The notes under the pieces are model-generated. The model searched no databases and was not told where the DNA came from. It saw nothing but the letters and a program-made list of their open reading frames with translations. 64,000 bases of DNA from Actinocatenispora thailandica (GTDB lineage Bacteria > Actinomycetota > Actinomycetes > Mycobacteriales > Micromonosporaceae): contig NZ_AP023355.1 in the NCBI RefSeq assembly GCF_016865425.1, forward strand, positions 5,826,198 through 5,890,197. Direction: 5' to 3'. A program made the position numbers and the translations under genes. Positions 25,516-36,855 of this stretch are shown piece after piece. Positions within the stretch are counted from its first letter, which is position 1. Each line of letters begins with the position of its first letter.

Positions 25516-25913
25516 GCCACCCGCGTCGTGCCGCGAACCCCTACCAGGCCCGGGACGAGCTGCGCGGGCTGCTGCTGGTGGCGGCGGTGGCCGGGGTGCC
25601 GGACCAGCATCCGGTCGTGGCGGTCGACGCCGGGCCGACCGGCGCCGGCGCGCTGTCCGACGGCGCGGCCAGCTCGCTGGTCAGCCGGATCCGGGTGGAG
25701 ATCGGCGACCCGGCCGACGGCGACCCGGAGCATCGCCTCGCCGCGGTCCGCCGGCACCTGGTGGCCGAGGGCTGGTCGGTGGTGCGCAGCGCGGGCGCCG
25801 GCGACCGGCTGGAGCTGGTCGCGGTGCGCGCCGGATACACCATCGCGGTGAGCCGGCACCGGGCCGAGCGCCGGCTGGTGCTCACCGGCGAGACCCCGCC
25901 GCTGCCCACCTGA
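25512..25913 (+). CDS. Conserved small protein, third gene of the WXG/DUF1023 module
   Basis: The 133-residue soluble protein overlaps the preceding stop (ATGA). The N-terminus has Arg- and Ala-rich helices (YQARDELRGLLLVAAVAGV), and the second half alternates strands, for example RIRVEIGDPADGDPEHRLAA and GWSVVRSAGAGDRLELVAVR, with an ending VSRHRAERRLVLTGETPPLP. The pattern suggests a compact alpha/beta protein. I recognise no family. Translational coupling implies a role with the WXG-like and hydrolase-like proteins, perhaps as a chaperone or immunity partner; that is inference only. Confidence 0.7.
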   Translation: MSHPRRAANPYQARDELRGLLLVAAVAGVPDQHPVVAVDAGPTGAGALSDGAASSLVSRIRVEIGDPADGDPEHRLAAVRRHLVAEGWSVVRSAGAGDRLELVAVRAGYTIAVSRHRAERRLVLTGETPPLPT

Positions 25914-25965
25914 ACCGGCGTCCGGTCGGGGTGGCTGCCGGCGGGGCCGGGCCCGCCGGCCGGCG

Positions 25966-27252
25966 TCACGGACCGGCACGGGTCAGTTCGGCGTCGCCGG
26001 TCGGCTGCGGGGTGCCGCGCCGGCGGTGCCGGAGGTGGTCGTAGCTGAGCGCCGCGGCGGCCACCGCGAGCGTCCACAGCAGGTAGGGCCCGGCCAGCAC
26101 GAACAGCGCCGACACGCACACCAGCGCGAACGCCGCGGCCCGCCGGGACCAGCTGCGGCGCGGCAGCAGCTTCACCGCCGCGGCCGTACCCAGCACGTAC
26201 ACCAGGACGAACGAGCCGGTGGTGAGCCGGGTCGGTACCTCGGTGCCGGCCCCGGTGGCCGCGACCACCAGCAGCGCCACACCGCCCATCGCGGTGACCA
26301 CGGCGAGGCTGCGCCGCGGTACCTCGCCGGCCTGGCTGCCGTGCGAGAACCAGCCGGGCAGCGCGCCGTCCCGGCCGAGCGCCGCGCCGAGCTTCGCCGC
26401 ACCGGAGAAGTATGCGTTCATCGCGCCGAGGGTGAGCAGCACGGCGGCGACGGCGGCGAAGATCCGTACCCCGCCGCCGAACGCGATGGCCAGCAGATCC
26501 GCCAGCGGTGCCTGTGCCTGTCCGGCGGCCGAGCCGAGCACCAGCACGCTGGCCGCCGCGATCGCGAGGTAGAGCACGCCGATCACCACCAGCGCCACGG
26601 CGGTGGCCCGGGGCAGGTCGCGCGCCGGGCGGCGGAAGTCGGCGGCCAGCGCGGTGACCGCCTCCCAGCCGGCGAACCCCCACACCAGCAGCGTCGCCGC
26701 GGACACCACGGCGAGGCCGCCGTGCGGCGCGAACGGGTGCAGGTTGGCCAGCCGGGCGTGCGGCGCGGCGGCGATCGTCGCGACCAGCAGCAGCGCGACC
26801 AGCAGGCCGGCGAGGCCGACCTGGATCCGGCCGGACAGCGAGACCCCGAACGCGTTCGCCCCGGCGACCGCCAGGATCATCAGCCCGGACACCACGATCG
26901 TGGTGGTACGGCCACCGCCGAGGGCGGCCGACACGTACCCGGCGCCGAACATCGCGGCGGCCGGCGCGCCGGTCATCACCGCGAGGTAGAAGCACCAGCC
27001 GACGACCGCCGCGGCGCGCCGGCCGAACGCGCGCCGCACGTACGTGGAGACGCCGCCGGCGTCCGGGTACCGCGCGCCGAGCGCCGCGAACGCGGCAGCC
27101 AACGGTACCGACAGCACGATCAGCGCCAGCCAGGACAGCAGCGACGCCGGCCCGGCGGTACGGATCGCGAGCGCGGGCAGCGTGATCACGCCGGTGCCGA
27201 GGACGGCACCGATGGTCACGGCGGCACCCTGTACCGAGGTCAACCGGCTCAT
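25966..27252 (-). CDS. APC-superfamily amino-acid permease
   Basis: The 428-residue protein has about twelve hydrophobic spans. It starts MSRLTSVQGAAVTIGAVLGT, the first APC helix with its Gly-rich break, and contains RYPDAGGVSTYVRRAFG and VWGFAGWEAVTALAADFRRP, both typical of the family. It probably imports or exchanges an amino acid or amine. It diverges from a MocR-type regulator across 67 bp holding a clear inverted repeat, so the regulator probably controls it. Confidence 0.9.
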   Translation of the reverse strand: MSRLTSVQGAAVTIGAVLGTGVITLPALAIRTAGPASLLSWLALIVLSVPLAAAFAALGARYPDAGGVSTYVRRAFGRRAAAVVGWCFYLAVMTGAPAAAMFGAGYVSAALGGGRTTTIVVSGLMILAVAGANAFGVSLSGRIQVGLAGLLVALLLVATIAAAPHARLANLHPFAPHGGLAVVSAATLLVWGFAGWEAVTALAADFRRPARDLPRATAVALVVIGVLYLAIAAASVLVLGSAAGQAQAPLADLLAIAFGGGVRIFAAVAAVLLTLGAMNAYFSGAAKLGAALGRDGALPGWFSHGSQAGEVPRRSLAVVTAMGGVALLVVAATGAGTEVPTRLTTGSFVLVYVLGTAAAVKLLPRRSWSRRAAAFALVCVSALFVLAGPYLLWTLAVAAAALSYDHLRHRRRGTPQPTGDAELTRAGP

Positions 27253-27273
27253 GGCGGCCACGCTACGGTGCTG

Positions 27274-27322
27274 CATTGGTGCACCGACAGGGCCAAGATC
27301 TGCCATCTCGACTGGACCAATG
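27274..27322. promoter_or_regulatory. Inverted repeat between permease and MocR-type regulator, candidate operator
   Basis: CATTGGT (27274-27280) and ACCAATG (27316-27322) are perfect inverted arms. Extended, they read ATTGGTGCA and, on the other strand, ATTGGTCCA. A GGCCAAG half-site-like sequence lies between them at 27291-27297. ATTGGNCCA-type sites are common for MocR/PdxR regulators. The right arm overlaps the ATG at 27320, which raises the possibility that translation of the regulator starts at the GTG codons at 27338 or 27341. Confidence 0.55.
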
Positions 27323-28795
27323 GCTAGGATCGAGCACGTGGTGGACGTGCACATCAGCCTGGCCGGGCGCGGCGACCGGACCACCCGGATCTACCGGCAG
27401 CTGCGCGACGCGATCGTGGACGGCCGGCTGCGCGCCGGCACCCGGCTGCCGCCGACCCGGGAACTGGCCAGCACGCTCGCGGTGTCTCGGACCACCGTGA
27501 CCGCCGCGTACGAGCGGCTGATCGCCGAGGGGTTCCTCACCGGCCGGGTCGGTGCCGGTACCTTCGTGCGGCCGGTGCCGACCGCACCCGGCGACGCGCC
27601 CGTCGCCCCGCGGCACGGGGTCCACCCGCGGGCGATCTGGCGGCAGCTGGCCGCCGAGCCGGCGCCGGACGCGTCCCCGGCCCGGTACGACTTCCGGGTC
27701 GGTGTCCCCGACCCGGACCTGTTCCCGCTCGCCACCTGGCGCCGGCTGGTCGCCGGCGAGCTGCGGGCCACCACCCTGCGCCGCCCGCCGTACGCGGAGC
27801 CGGCCGGGCTGCCGGCGCTGCGCGCCGCGATCGCGCGGCACCTGGCCCTGTCCCGGTCGGTCCGGGCCGGCGCCGACGACGTGGTCGTCACGCAGGGCGC
27901 GCAGCAGGCGATCGACCTGCTCGGCCGGGTACTGGTCGAACCGGGTGACCGCGTCGCAGTGGAGGACCCGGGATACCTGCCGGCCCGGCAGGCGCTGCGG
28001 GCGGCCGGTGCCCGGATCGTCGGCGTACCGGTGGACGGCGAGGGCATCGACGTCACGGCGCTGCCGGACGACGCCCGGCTGGTGTACGTGACCCCGTCGC
28101 ACCAGTTCCCGCTCGGGGTGGCGATGTCACCGGCCCGCCGGCACGCGCTGCTCGACTGGGCCGGCCGGCACGGCGCGGTGATCGTGGAGGACGACTACGA
28201 CAGCGAGTTCCGGTACGGCGCCCGCCCGCTGGATCCGTTGCAGAGCCTGGACACCGCCGGCCGGGTCGTGTACGTCGGGTCGTTCGCCAAGACGATGGCG
28301 CCGATGCTGCGGCTCGGGTTCCTGGTCGCGCCGGCCTCGCTGATCCCGGCGCTGCACGCGGCCCGCCGGGTGGCCGACTGGTACGGCGACCCGGTCGTGG
28401 CGGGCGCGATGGCCCGGTTCATCGACGAGGGCCTGCTGGCCCGGCACGTCCGCCGCGCGCAGCGCACGTACGCGGCGCGCCGCGAGGCGCTGCTCGACGC
28501 CCTGCACCGCCGGTTCGGCGACCGGCTGGCCGTGGTGCCGTCCGCCGCCGGCCTGCACGTCGCCGCCCGGCTGACCGACCGGTCCCTCGGCGCCGGCCGG
28601 TATCACGACCTCGGCCCTCGGCTCGCCGCGGCGAGCCGGGTCGGCGTCGCGGTCGACCCGCTGGATCGCTTCTGCACCAAGCAGAACCTGCAGCACGGCC
28701 TGGCCCTCGGCTTCGGTACCGTCCCCGCCGACCGGATCGACGCCGGCATCCGCCTGCTCGCCGACGCCTTCGGCGACGCCGGCGCACGGCCATAG
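27320..28795 (+). CDS. MocR/PdxR-type GntR regulator with aminotransferase domain
   Basis: The product is 491 residues from the ATG at 27320; starts at GTG 27338 or 27341 would be shorter by six or seven residues. Residues 20-85 are a GntR winged helix (LRDAIVDGRLRAGTRLPPTR, then LAVSRTTVTAAYERLIAEG). From about 130 on is a fold-type I aminotransferase domain, with AEPAGLPALRAAIARHLALS, VEDPGYLPARQ, EDDYDSEFRY and the PLP-binding lysine Lys324 in SFAKTMAP. These proteins sense pyridoxal phosphate or an amino compound. It diverges from the APC permease. Confidence 0.92.
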   Translation: MARIEHVVDVHISLAGRGDRTTRIYRQLRDAIVDGRLRAGTRLPPTRELASTLAVSRTTVTAAYERLIAEGFLTGRVGAGTFVRPVPTAPGDAPVAPRHGVHPRAIWRQLAAEPAPDASPARYDFRVGVPDPDLFPLATWRRLVAGELRATTLRRPPYAEPAGLPALRAAIARHLALSRSVRAGADDVVVTQGAQQAIDLLGRVLVEPGDRVAVEDPGYLPARQALRAAGARIVGVPVDGEGIDVTALPDDARLVYVTPSHQFPLGVAMSPARRHALLDWAGRHGAVIVEDDYDSEFRYGARPLDPLQSLDTAGRVVYVGSFAKTMAPMLRLGFLVAPASLIPALHAARRVADWYGDPVVAGAMARFIDEGLLARHVRRAQRTYAARREALLDALHRRFGDRLAVVPSAAGLHVAARLTDRSLGAGRYHDLGPRLAAASRVGVAVDPLDRFCTKQNLQHGLALGFGTVPADRIDAGIRLLADAFGDAGARP

Positions 28796-28839
28796 CCATC
28801 GGCACGGTTAACCTGGTCGCCGATCGACGGAGGTGCATC

Positions 28840-29352
28840 GTGACCGTGCTGACCCGGTCGGCGGGCCCGGCGGACGTGCCCGCCCTCGTCGAGCTGCGCT
28901 GTTCCAACGCCGAACACCACGTTCGGCTCGGCCCTGCCGCGCACCGCGTGCCGGACCGCGACAGCGTGCGCCGCTACTTCGAGCGCCGGCTGAGCGACGG
29001 ACCGGACGACCTGCTCCTGGTGGCCGAGACGGCCGGTACGACCGCTGGCATGGCCGAGGTCGTGCTGCGCCCGGAGCCGCCGGACCACCAGATCCTGGTT
29101 CCGCGCCGTACCGCGGAGGTGCACACCGTGGTACTCGACAGCCACCGCGGCCTGGGTGTCGGCCGGGCACTGCTCGCCGCGGCCGAGCAGACCGCGACGG
29201 GCCGCGGAGTCGAGGTCCTCCTCGCCGTGGTCTTCGCACCCAACCGGGACGCCGTGGGCTTCTACACCTCGGCCGGCTTCGGCCCGCACGGAACCCTGCT
29301 CGCCAAGACCCTGCCGGGCCCGCGCGAACAGCCCACCCCACCCTGCCCGTAG
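28840..29352 (+). CDS. GNAT-family N-acetyltransferase
   Basis: The 170-residue protein starts with GTG at 28840, seven bases after CGGAGG. The acetyl-CoA motif A is VVLDSHRGLGVGRALLAAAE, followed by FAPNRDAVGFYTSAGFGPHG. It is a cytoplasmic acyltransferase of unknown substrate. It lies 44 bp after the MocR-type gene and may be read from the same promoter. Confidence 0.88.
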   Translation: MTVLTRSAGPADVPALVELRCSNAEHHVRLGPAAHRVPDRDSVRRYFERRLSDGPDDLLLVAETAGTTAGMAEVVLRPEPPDHQILVPRRTAEVHTVVLDSHRGLGVGRALLAAAEQTATGRGVEVLLAVVFAPNRDAVGFYTSAGFGPHGTLLAKTLPGPREQPTPPCP

Positions 29353-29811
29353 CTACCAGGACGGCATCTGCCGGTACGCCTCCCGGAGCCCGGCGACCGG
29401 GGCCCCGGTGTCGGCGACCGCGGCGATCACCTCGCGCGCCCGCCAGCGGTTGGATCGCACCACCCGTCCCGACTCGAACGCCTGACACGCTTCGAGTACC
29501 GCGCCCTCCGGCTCACCAGAGGTGGCGAGCGCGAGGGCGAGATCCAGTCGTGCCGCCGCGACCCGGCGCGGCCACCGGCCGGGATCCGGTTCCGCGGTGA
29601 GCCGGGCGATCACGCTACGGGCGTGCCCGGCGGCCGCCGGATCTCCCAGCCAGGCCAACGTGGTCGCCGTGTACGAGCTGAGCTTCGTCGGGTCGTAGCG
29701 GTACACCGCGCCCGGCAGCTCGGCATCGACGACGGCCGCATCGAACGATCCGCCGAGCTCGCGGCCGGAGAGGCCGACACGATCGTCACCCTGATGGAAC
29801 GAGACGGCCTG
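29353..29811 (-). pseudogene. C-terminal remnant of an XRE-type regulator with helical repeats
   Basis: The open frame runs without a plausible start from a stop at 29812 to a stop at 29353. It encodes RYDPTKLSSYTATTLAWLGD, AAARLDLALALATSGEPEGA and VVRSNRWRAREVIAAVADTG, which resemble the C-terminal repeat region of long Streptomyces-type XRE regulators. The N-terminal DNA-binding part is missing. The stretch 29812-29886 up to guaB3 holds no further gene that I can support. On the other strand, about 29720-29880 has an open frame of natural composition, but nothing recognisable. Confidence 0.5.
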
Positions 29812-29886
29812 CTACCGGAGTACCGGCCGTCCCTGACCTGGGTGCGCTTCTACCGGCACCGGCCTTCCCGAGGAGTCCCGGACCGG

Positions 29887-31005
29887 TCAGCGGTCGAGGA
29901 TGAGGTTGACCCGCTGGAACTCCTTGAGGTCGGAGTAGCCGCACTTGGCCATCGCCCGGCGCAGGCCGCCGAACAGGTTCATCGCGCCCTCCGGGTCGTC
30001 GGACGGCCCGTACAGGATCTCCTCCAGGCTGCCGAGCTGCTCGCCGGCCGGGCTGAACATCCCGCGCGGCAGCTTCGGGTGGCTGGCCGCGGAGTGCCAC
30101 CAGGCGCCGCCGGCCGGCGCGTCGGTGGCCATCGTCAGCGGCTCGCCGAGCATCACCGCGTCCGCCCCGCAGCCGAGCGCCTTCGCGATGTCGCCGGAGG
30201 TGGACAGGCCGCCGTCGGCGATCAGGTGCACGTACCGGCCGCCGGTCTCGTCCAGGTAGTCGCGCCGGGCCGCCGCCGCGTCCGAGATCGCGGTGGCCAT
30301 CGGTACCCGGATGCCGAGCACCGTGTCGGTGGTGGAGAAGTCGTCCGCGCCGACCCCGACGATCACGCCGGCCGCGCCGGTGCGCATCAGGTGCAGCGCG
30401 GTCTGGTAGTTGGTGATGCCGCCGGCCACCACCGGCAGGTCCAGGTCGGCGATGAACTCCTTGAGGTTCAACGGCTCGTCGGTGGTCGACACGTGCTCGG
30501 CGGACACGATGGTGCCCTGGATGATCAGGATGTCGATGCCGGCGTCCAGGATCACCGGGGCCAGCTGCAGGGTGTGCTGCGGCGACACCCGCACCGCCAC
30601 GGTGGCGCCGGCGTCCCGGATCTGCTTGACCCGCTCGCCGATCAGCTCCGGCCGGATCGGCTCCGCGTACAGCTGCTGCAGCCGGCGGGTGGCCGCGGCC
30701 TCCTCGTCCAGCTGGCTCAGCTCGTGCAGCACCGGCACGGGATCCTCGTACCGGGTCCAGAGGCCCTCGGCGTTCAGCACCCCGAGGCCCCCGGCCCGGC
30801 CCAGCGCCACCACCGACTCCGGGCTCATCGTGGCGTCCGACGGGTGCCCCACGCACGGGATGTCGAACCGGTACGCGTCGAGCTGCCAGCTGGTCGACAC
30901 GTCGTCCACGTCGCGGGTGCGCCGGGTCGGCACCAGCGCCACCTCGTCGAGGTGGAACCCGCGACGCGCCGCCTTACCCATTCCGATCTCGACCATGTCC
31001 CGCAC
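29887..31005 (-). CDS. guaB3: GuaB3, IMP dehydrogenase-related protein
   Basis: The 372-residue protein starts with GTG at 31005, eight bases after GGAGG, giving VRDMVEIGMGKAARRGFHLD. It has the IMPDH barrel without CBS domains: VLNAEGLWTRYEDP is specific to the GuaB3 group, then IIQGTIVSAEHVS where IMPDH would have its catalytic loop, and LIADGGLSTSGDIAKALGCG. GuaB3 proteins accompany guaB2 in actinobacteria; their activity is not settled and some act as GMP reductases. It lies downstream of guaB on the same strand with a 139-bp gap. Confidence 0.93.
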   Translation of the reverse strand: MRDMVEIGMGKAARRGFHLDEVALVPTRRTRDVDDVSTSWQLDAYRFDIPCVGHPSDATMSPESVVALGRAGGLGVLNAEGLWTRYEDPVPVLHELSQLDEEAAATRRLQQLYAEPIRPELIGERVKQIRDAGATVAVRVSPQHTLQLAPVILDAGIDILIIQGTIVSAEHVSTTDEPLNLKEFIADLDLPVVAGGITNYQTALHLMRTGAAGVIVGVGADDFSTTDTVLGIRVPMATAISDAAAARRDYLDETGGRYVHLIADGGLSTSGDIAKALGCGADAVMLGEPLTMATDAPAGGAWWHSAASHPKLPRGMFSPAGEQLGSLEEILYGPSDDPEGAMNLFGGLRRAMAKCGYSDLKEFQRVNLILDR

Positions 31006-31144
31006 GATGGACCCCTCCCGCCATCCGGAGCCCGGATCGCCGCGCTGTCCGGAACTCACACCCGAAACGGCACTGTACCGGTCATGGTGACCGGCACGTG
31101 CGTCGACGGGACCACCCGATCGGTACCCGGAACCGGTCGGCGGC

Positions 31145-32734
<1,590 letters not shown>

Positions 32735-32936
32735 TCAGCACGCCGAGCGTCAAGCGCTGCCGCCGGCCGCGTGTTCCGATCCTACGCCCGGCAACATTCC
32801 CGCCACGCGGGCTGTTCCCGGGTGCGGCCCGCAGCACGTCCAGACACCCGGGCCGGCGTGGAACCTGCCCGGTTGTCGGGATCACCCGGCCGTGCACGGG
32901 CGGCGGGCGGGCCTACCCAGGCGATACCGTGGGCTC

Positions 32937-33308
32937 GTGCGTGACGAGCCGCTCGACCCCTTCGCGAACGACCCGACCGACCCGACCGCCGGCCTGTTCG
33001 GTGGCGTGCCCGGCCAGCCGCTCGCCGACGACGAGCGCGACGAGGTCACCGCGGAGCTGGCCGAGCTGGACGAGTTCCAGCGGTTCCTGGAGCCGACCGG
33101 GATCCGCGGCGTGGTGTTCGACTGCGACGACTGCCACGCCGCCCACTACGTCGCCTGGGAGCTGCTGCGCAGCAGCCTGCACCACGTGCTGGAGCACGGC
33201 CGGCCGCGGCTGCACGAGCCGGCCTACCAGCCCGACCCGGACCACTACGTCTCCTGGGAGTACGCGCGGGGCTACGTGGACGGGGCGCGGGCCGCCGAGC
33301 ACGACTGA
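32937..33308 (+). CDS. DUF5319 family protein
   Basis: The 123-residue protein starts with GTG at 32937. Family features are DEPLDPFANDP at the start, GVVFDCDDCHAAHYVAWELL with a CxxC pair, and PDHYVSWEYARGYVDG near the end. It is acidic and probably cytosolic. It diverges from guaB and converges with the anti-SigD gene, the position held by M. tuberculosis Rv3412. The function is unknown. Confidence 0.9.
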   Translation: MRDEPLDPFANDPTDPTAGLFGGVPGQPLADDERDEVTAELAELDEFQRFLEPTGIRGVVFDCDDCHAAHYVAWELLRSSLHHVLEHGRPRLHEPAYQPDPDHYVSWEYARGYVDGARAAEHD

Positions 33309-33323
33309 CCCGGCCCCGGCAGG

Positions 33324-34318
<995 letters not shown>

Positions 34319-34322
<4 letters not shown>

Positions 34323-34903
34323 ACTCCGACCTCGTCGTACAGCTCGGCCGCGAGGGCACGCAGCCGGTTCAGCGCGCGGTGCTGGGCGACCCGCACCGCA
34401 CCGGCGGTCATGCCCAGAGCGTGCCCGGTCTCCTCGGCGGTCATGCCGACACCGACCCGCAGCACGACGACCTCGCGATGCTGCGGCGTCAACCGTTCCA
34501 GCAGGCCGCGCATCCGACCGGCCGCGTCCAGCGCGATGGCCCGGGCCTCCGGCCCGGCGTTCAGATCGACCTGCTCGGGCAGCGTCGCGACCGGCTCGGA
34601 CCGGTCCCGGGCGGCGCCCCGGTGGGCATCGGCGACCTTGTGCGCGGCGATCCCGAAGACGAACGCGGTGAACGGCGAGCCGCCCGCCCGGTACCGGGGC
34701 AGTGCACCCAGCACGGCGATACACACCTCCTGCGCCACGTCGTCAGCCGTCGTGTACGCGCCGCGGCCGGTCCGACCGAGTCGAGCACGGCAGTAACGAA
34801 CCACGATCGGCCGGATCCGCGTCAGCAGCTCCTCGACCGCAGCGCGGTCGCCGCCGCCGGCGCGTACGGCGAGCTCGGTGAGCCCCGCCTCCGGTGATGT
34901 CAT
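34319..34903 (-). CDS. sigD: RNA polymerase sigma factor SigD (ECF type)
   Basis: The 194-residue protein has sigma region 2 ([40 protein letters not shown], then [15 protein letters not shown]) and region 4 ([20 protein letters not shown], then [20 protein letters not shown]). It lies directly upstream of its anti-sigma gene with a 4-bp overlap, as for M. tuberculosis sigD-rsdA. The ATG at 34903 gives a protein of normal ECF length; the frame stays open to 35137 without conserved content. Confidence 0.94.
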
Positions 34904-35116
34904 CGCCCGCTCGCACTCTCCCGTTACGAACCTTCCGCCGAACGGTAGCGTGTTTGCGGCGATCTTCGCATAGAGGTCGTCGCCGGTTGGGGCCTCGACA
35001 GACCTCCGTCGGCGCCCATCAGGGCAGGTCAGGTGGCTGGCCGTGGCCGGCACGGGCGGGCCGAGCCCGGTCACCCGACACGTCGCCCCGAGCGGCCCGG
35101 CCCGGACCCGCCCCGG

Positions 35117-35150
35117 CCCGGACCCGTCCCGGAGCACGGGCGGGTCCGGG
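35117..35150 (-). terminator. GC-rich hairpin after the BldM-like gene
   Basis: CCCGGACCCGTCCC (35117-35130) pairs with GGGCGGGTCCGGG (35138-35150) with one bulged base and a 7-nt loop. It lies 13 bp after the stop codon at 35163. It separates this transcript from the sigD promoter region at 34904-35110, where I see no gene. Confidence 0.55.
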
Positions 35151-35162
35151 GACGGCCTCCCG

Positions 35163-35795
35163 TCAGCTGACCAGGCCGGAGCGGAACGCGGACGCCACGG
35201 CGTGTGCCCGGTCCCGCGCGCCGAGTTTCCGGAACAGCCGGCGGGCGTGCGTCTTCACGGTGTCCTCCGAGACGAACAGTTCCCGGCCGATCTCGGCGTT
35301 GCTCTTCCCCTCGCTCATTCCCCGCAGTACCTGGAGCTCCCGTTCGGTGAGCACCCCGCGCCGCGGCCCCGCCGGCTGGGCCGGGCGGCCGAGCGTCGGG
35401 GAACCGGCGGGATTCTGCCGCCCGTTCGGGCACGCCAGCAGGATCCCCTGGGCCAGCGCGCTGACCAGGTCTTCCCCGTGTTCGCCAGCACGGATCACGC
35501 CGCGGGCACCGGCGGCGACCGCGGCCGCCGCGGCCCGCGGGTCGTCGGCGCCGACGAGCACGAGTGCGGTGTGTGGACCGCGGCTGAGAACCCGGCGGGT
35601 GAACTGCACCGGATCCGGCCGGGTCATTCCGACATCGATAAGGACGACGTCCGCCGGACGCTCGCCCATCCGGGCCAGCGCCTCCTCACCGGACAGCGCC
35701 GTCCGCACCGCGGCAGCGACGCCGAGATGCGCAGCCCAGGCAGCGATGCGTTGCGCCGCCACGGGCGTTCGTACACAGACGAGCACCGAGCGCAC
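35163..35795 (-). CDS. BldM-like atypical response regulator
   Basis: The 210-residue protein has a receiver-like domain (1-120) and a LuxR-type helix-turn-helix (about 148-210). The latter reads [58 protein letters not shown] and closely resembles Streptomyces BldM. The receiver keeps an Asp (Asp54 in LIDVGM), but the usual acidic pair is Cys7-Val8 and the conserved Lys is Arg, so phosphorylation is unlikely. Position next to sigD and a WhiB gene matches SCO4767-SCO4769. BldM controls morphological development. Confidence 0.85.
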   Translation of the reverse strand: MRSVLVCVRTPVAAQRIAAWAAHLGVAAAVRTALSGEEALARMGERPADVVLIDVGMTRPDPVQFTRRVLSRGPHTALVLVGADDPRAAAAAVAAGARGVIRAGEHGEDLVSALAQGILLACPNGRQNPAGSPTLGRPAQPAGPRRGVLTERELQVLRGMSEGKSNAEIGRELFVSEDTVKTHARRLFRKLGARDRAHAVASAFRSGLVS

Positions 35796-35840
35796 GTGCT
35801 TCTCCTCTCTCCCAGACAGAGAGACCCCGGTGACTCGGGC

Positions 35841-36737
35841 TCATGACGCGATTGTGGTGTACGTGTTCTGCGCCACAGCTTCCCCCGTCACGACGACCTC
35901 CTTCAAGGTCTCCTGTCGCAGCCGGCACGCCACTCCCCACACCGGGAACGCCTCGACCGCCGCCGCGAGCCGCTCCGCTCTTCTCAGTATCACTGCCGCG
36001 GACCGGAATAGGGGTGCGACCGCTTGTCTGCGGGCAACTTCCCGCACCGAAACGCCATAAAAGAGCAGAGACTTCGCAAGATGACGCCGTGCTTGCGCCA
36101 TTTCGGCGCACCGTACCGCCCGGTAGGCCGCGTCGGCCGCGTTTTCCGGAAGATCGGAAAGGAGGGAAAGTTCGGCTGCAACCCAACCGCAACGTACGGC
36201 CGTTCGCCAGCTCGTGCCGGCCACCTCGGCCAGCGCCGCCCACCGGCACTCCGCCAGCCCCCGGTCGCCCGCACCGATCGCGTCCGCGGTCAACCCGACC
36301 AGCGCGTCCGCCCGCGCCTCCAGATCGCTGCCGGCCGCCGCCAGCGCCGCCGCGTCCAGCTCCGCGGCCCGCTCGTACCGCCCGCGCTGCCGGGCCGAGC
36401 TGCCGAGCGCGGAACGCGCCAGCGACACGTACCGCTGGTCGGTGCCCGGCCGCAGCCGGCCAGGCACCGATCCGGTGAGCCGGGCCGCGGGCAGCAGCAC
36501 CTCGTCGGCCGCACCGTACCGGCCGAGCGCGATCAGCGCCACGCCCCGCAGCCACGCCGACCGCGGCCCGGCCGGTACCGGCGCGAGCAGCGGCAACGCC
36601 CGCGCCGGCCGGCCGAACCAGAGCGCCCGCTCGGCCCGATCGACCGGGGTGTCGCCGCGCCGTTTGCCGTTCGCCGGCCGAGGGTACGGCGAAGGCGGGC
36701 GCCGGGCACCCGGCACCGGCTCGGACGAGGCAGGCAT
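35841..36737 (-). CDS. Helical-repeat protein, Rv3415c-like position
   Basis: The 298-residue protein starts at 36737 after AAGGA. It is almost entirely alpha-helical and Ala/Arg-rich, with TPR-like pairs such as RAERALWFGRPARALPLLAP, RYERAAELDAAALAAAGSDL and AVRCAEMAQARRHLAKSLLF. M. tuberculosis Rv3415c holds the same place between whiB3 and sigD, so it is probably an orthologue. Function is unknown. It lies 45 bp upstream of the BldM-like gene on the same strand and is probably co-transcribed with it. Confidence 0.75.
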   Translation of the reverse strand: MPASSEPVPGARRPPSPYPRPANGKRRGDTPVDRAERALWFGRPARALPLLAPVPAGPRSAWLRGVALIALGRYGAADEVLLPAARLTGSVPGRLRPGTDQRYVSLARSALGSSARQRGRYERAAELDAAALAAAGSDLEARADALVGLTADAIGAGDRGLAECRWAALAEVAGTSWRTAVRCGWVAAELSLLSDLPENAADAAYRAVRCAEMAQARRHLAKSLLFYGVSVREVARRQAVAPLFRSAAVILRRAERLAAAVEAFPVWGVACRLRQETLKEVVVTGEAVAQNTYTTIAS

Positions 36738-36760
36738 CCGCTCATCCTTGCCGATCCGGA

Positions 36761-36847
36761 CGACCGACGCGGCACCCCGCCGCACCGAACGACCGACGCG
36801 GCATCCGCCGCACTGAACGACCGACGCGGCACACCCCGCCGCGCAGG
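36761..36847. repeat. ~29-bp tandem repeat, three copies, in the whiB promoter gap
   Basis: Units at 36761, 36790 and 36818 all begin CGACCGACGCGGCA and continue with CCGCCGCAC or a variant, 28 to 30 bp each. The last runs into the whiB ribosome site (GGGAGGA). The array fills most of the 118-bp divergent gap between the helical-repeat gene and whiB, so it may space or bind promoter elements. Confidence 0.7.
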
Positions 36848-36855
36848 GAGGACCG

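Noticed and set aside
29712-29886. Possible plus-strand gene end next to the regulator remnant
   Set aside because: The stretch reads like natural protein for about 50 residues, but no start, family or upstream continuation was found. It overlaps the minus-strand remnant, so it was left out.
31006-31144. Riboswitch between guaB and guaB3
   Set aside because: The 139-bp gap shows no pairing pattern or conserved core of a purine or other known riboswitch.
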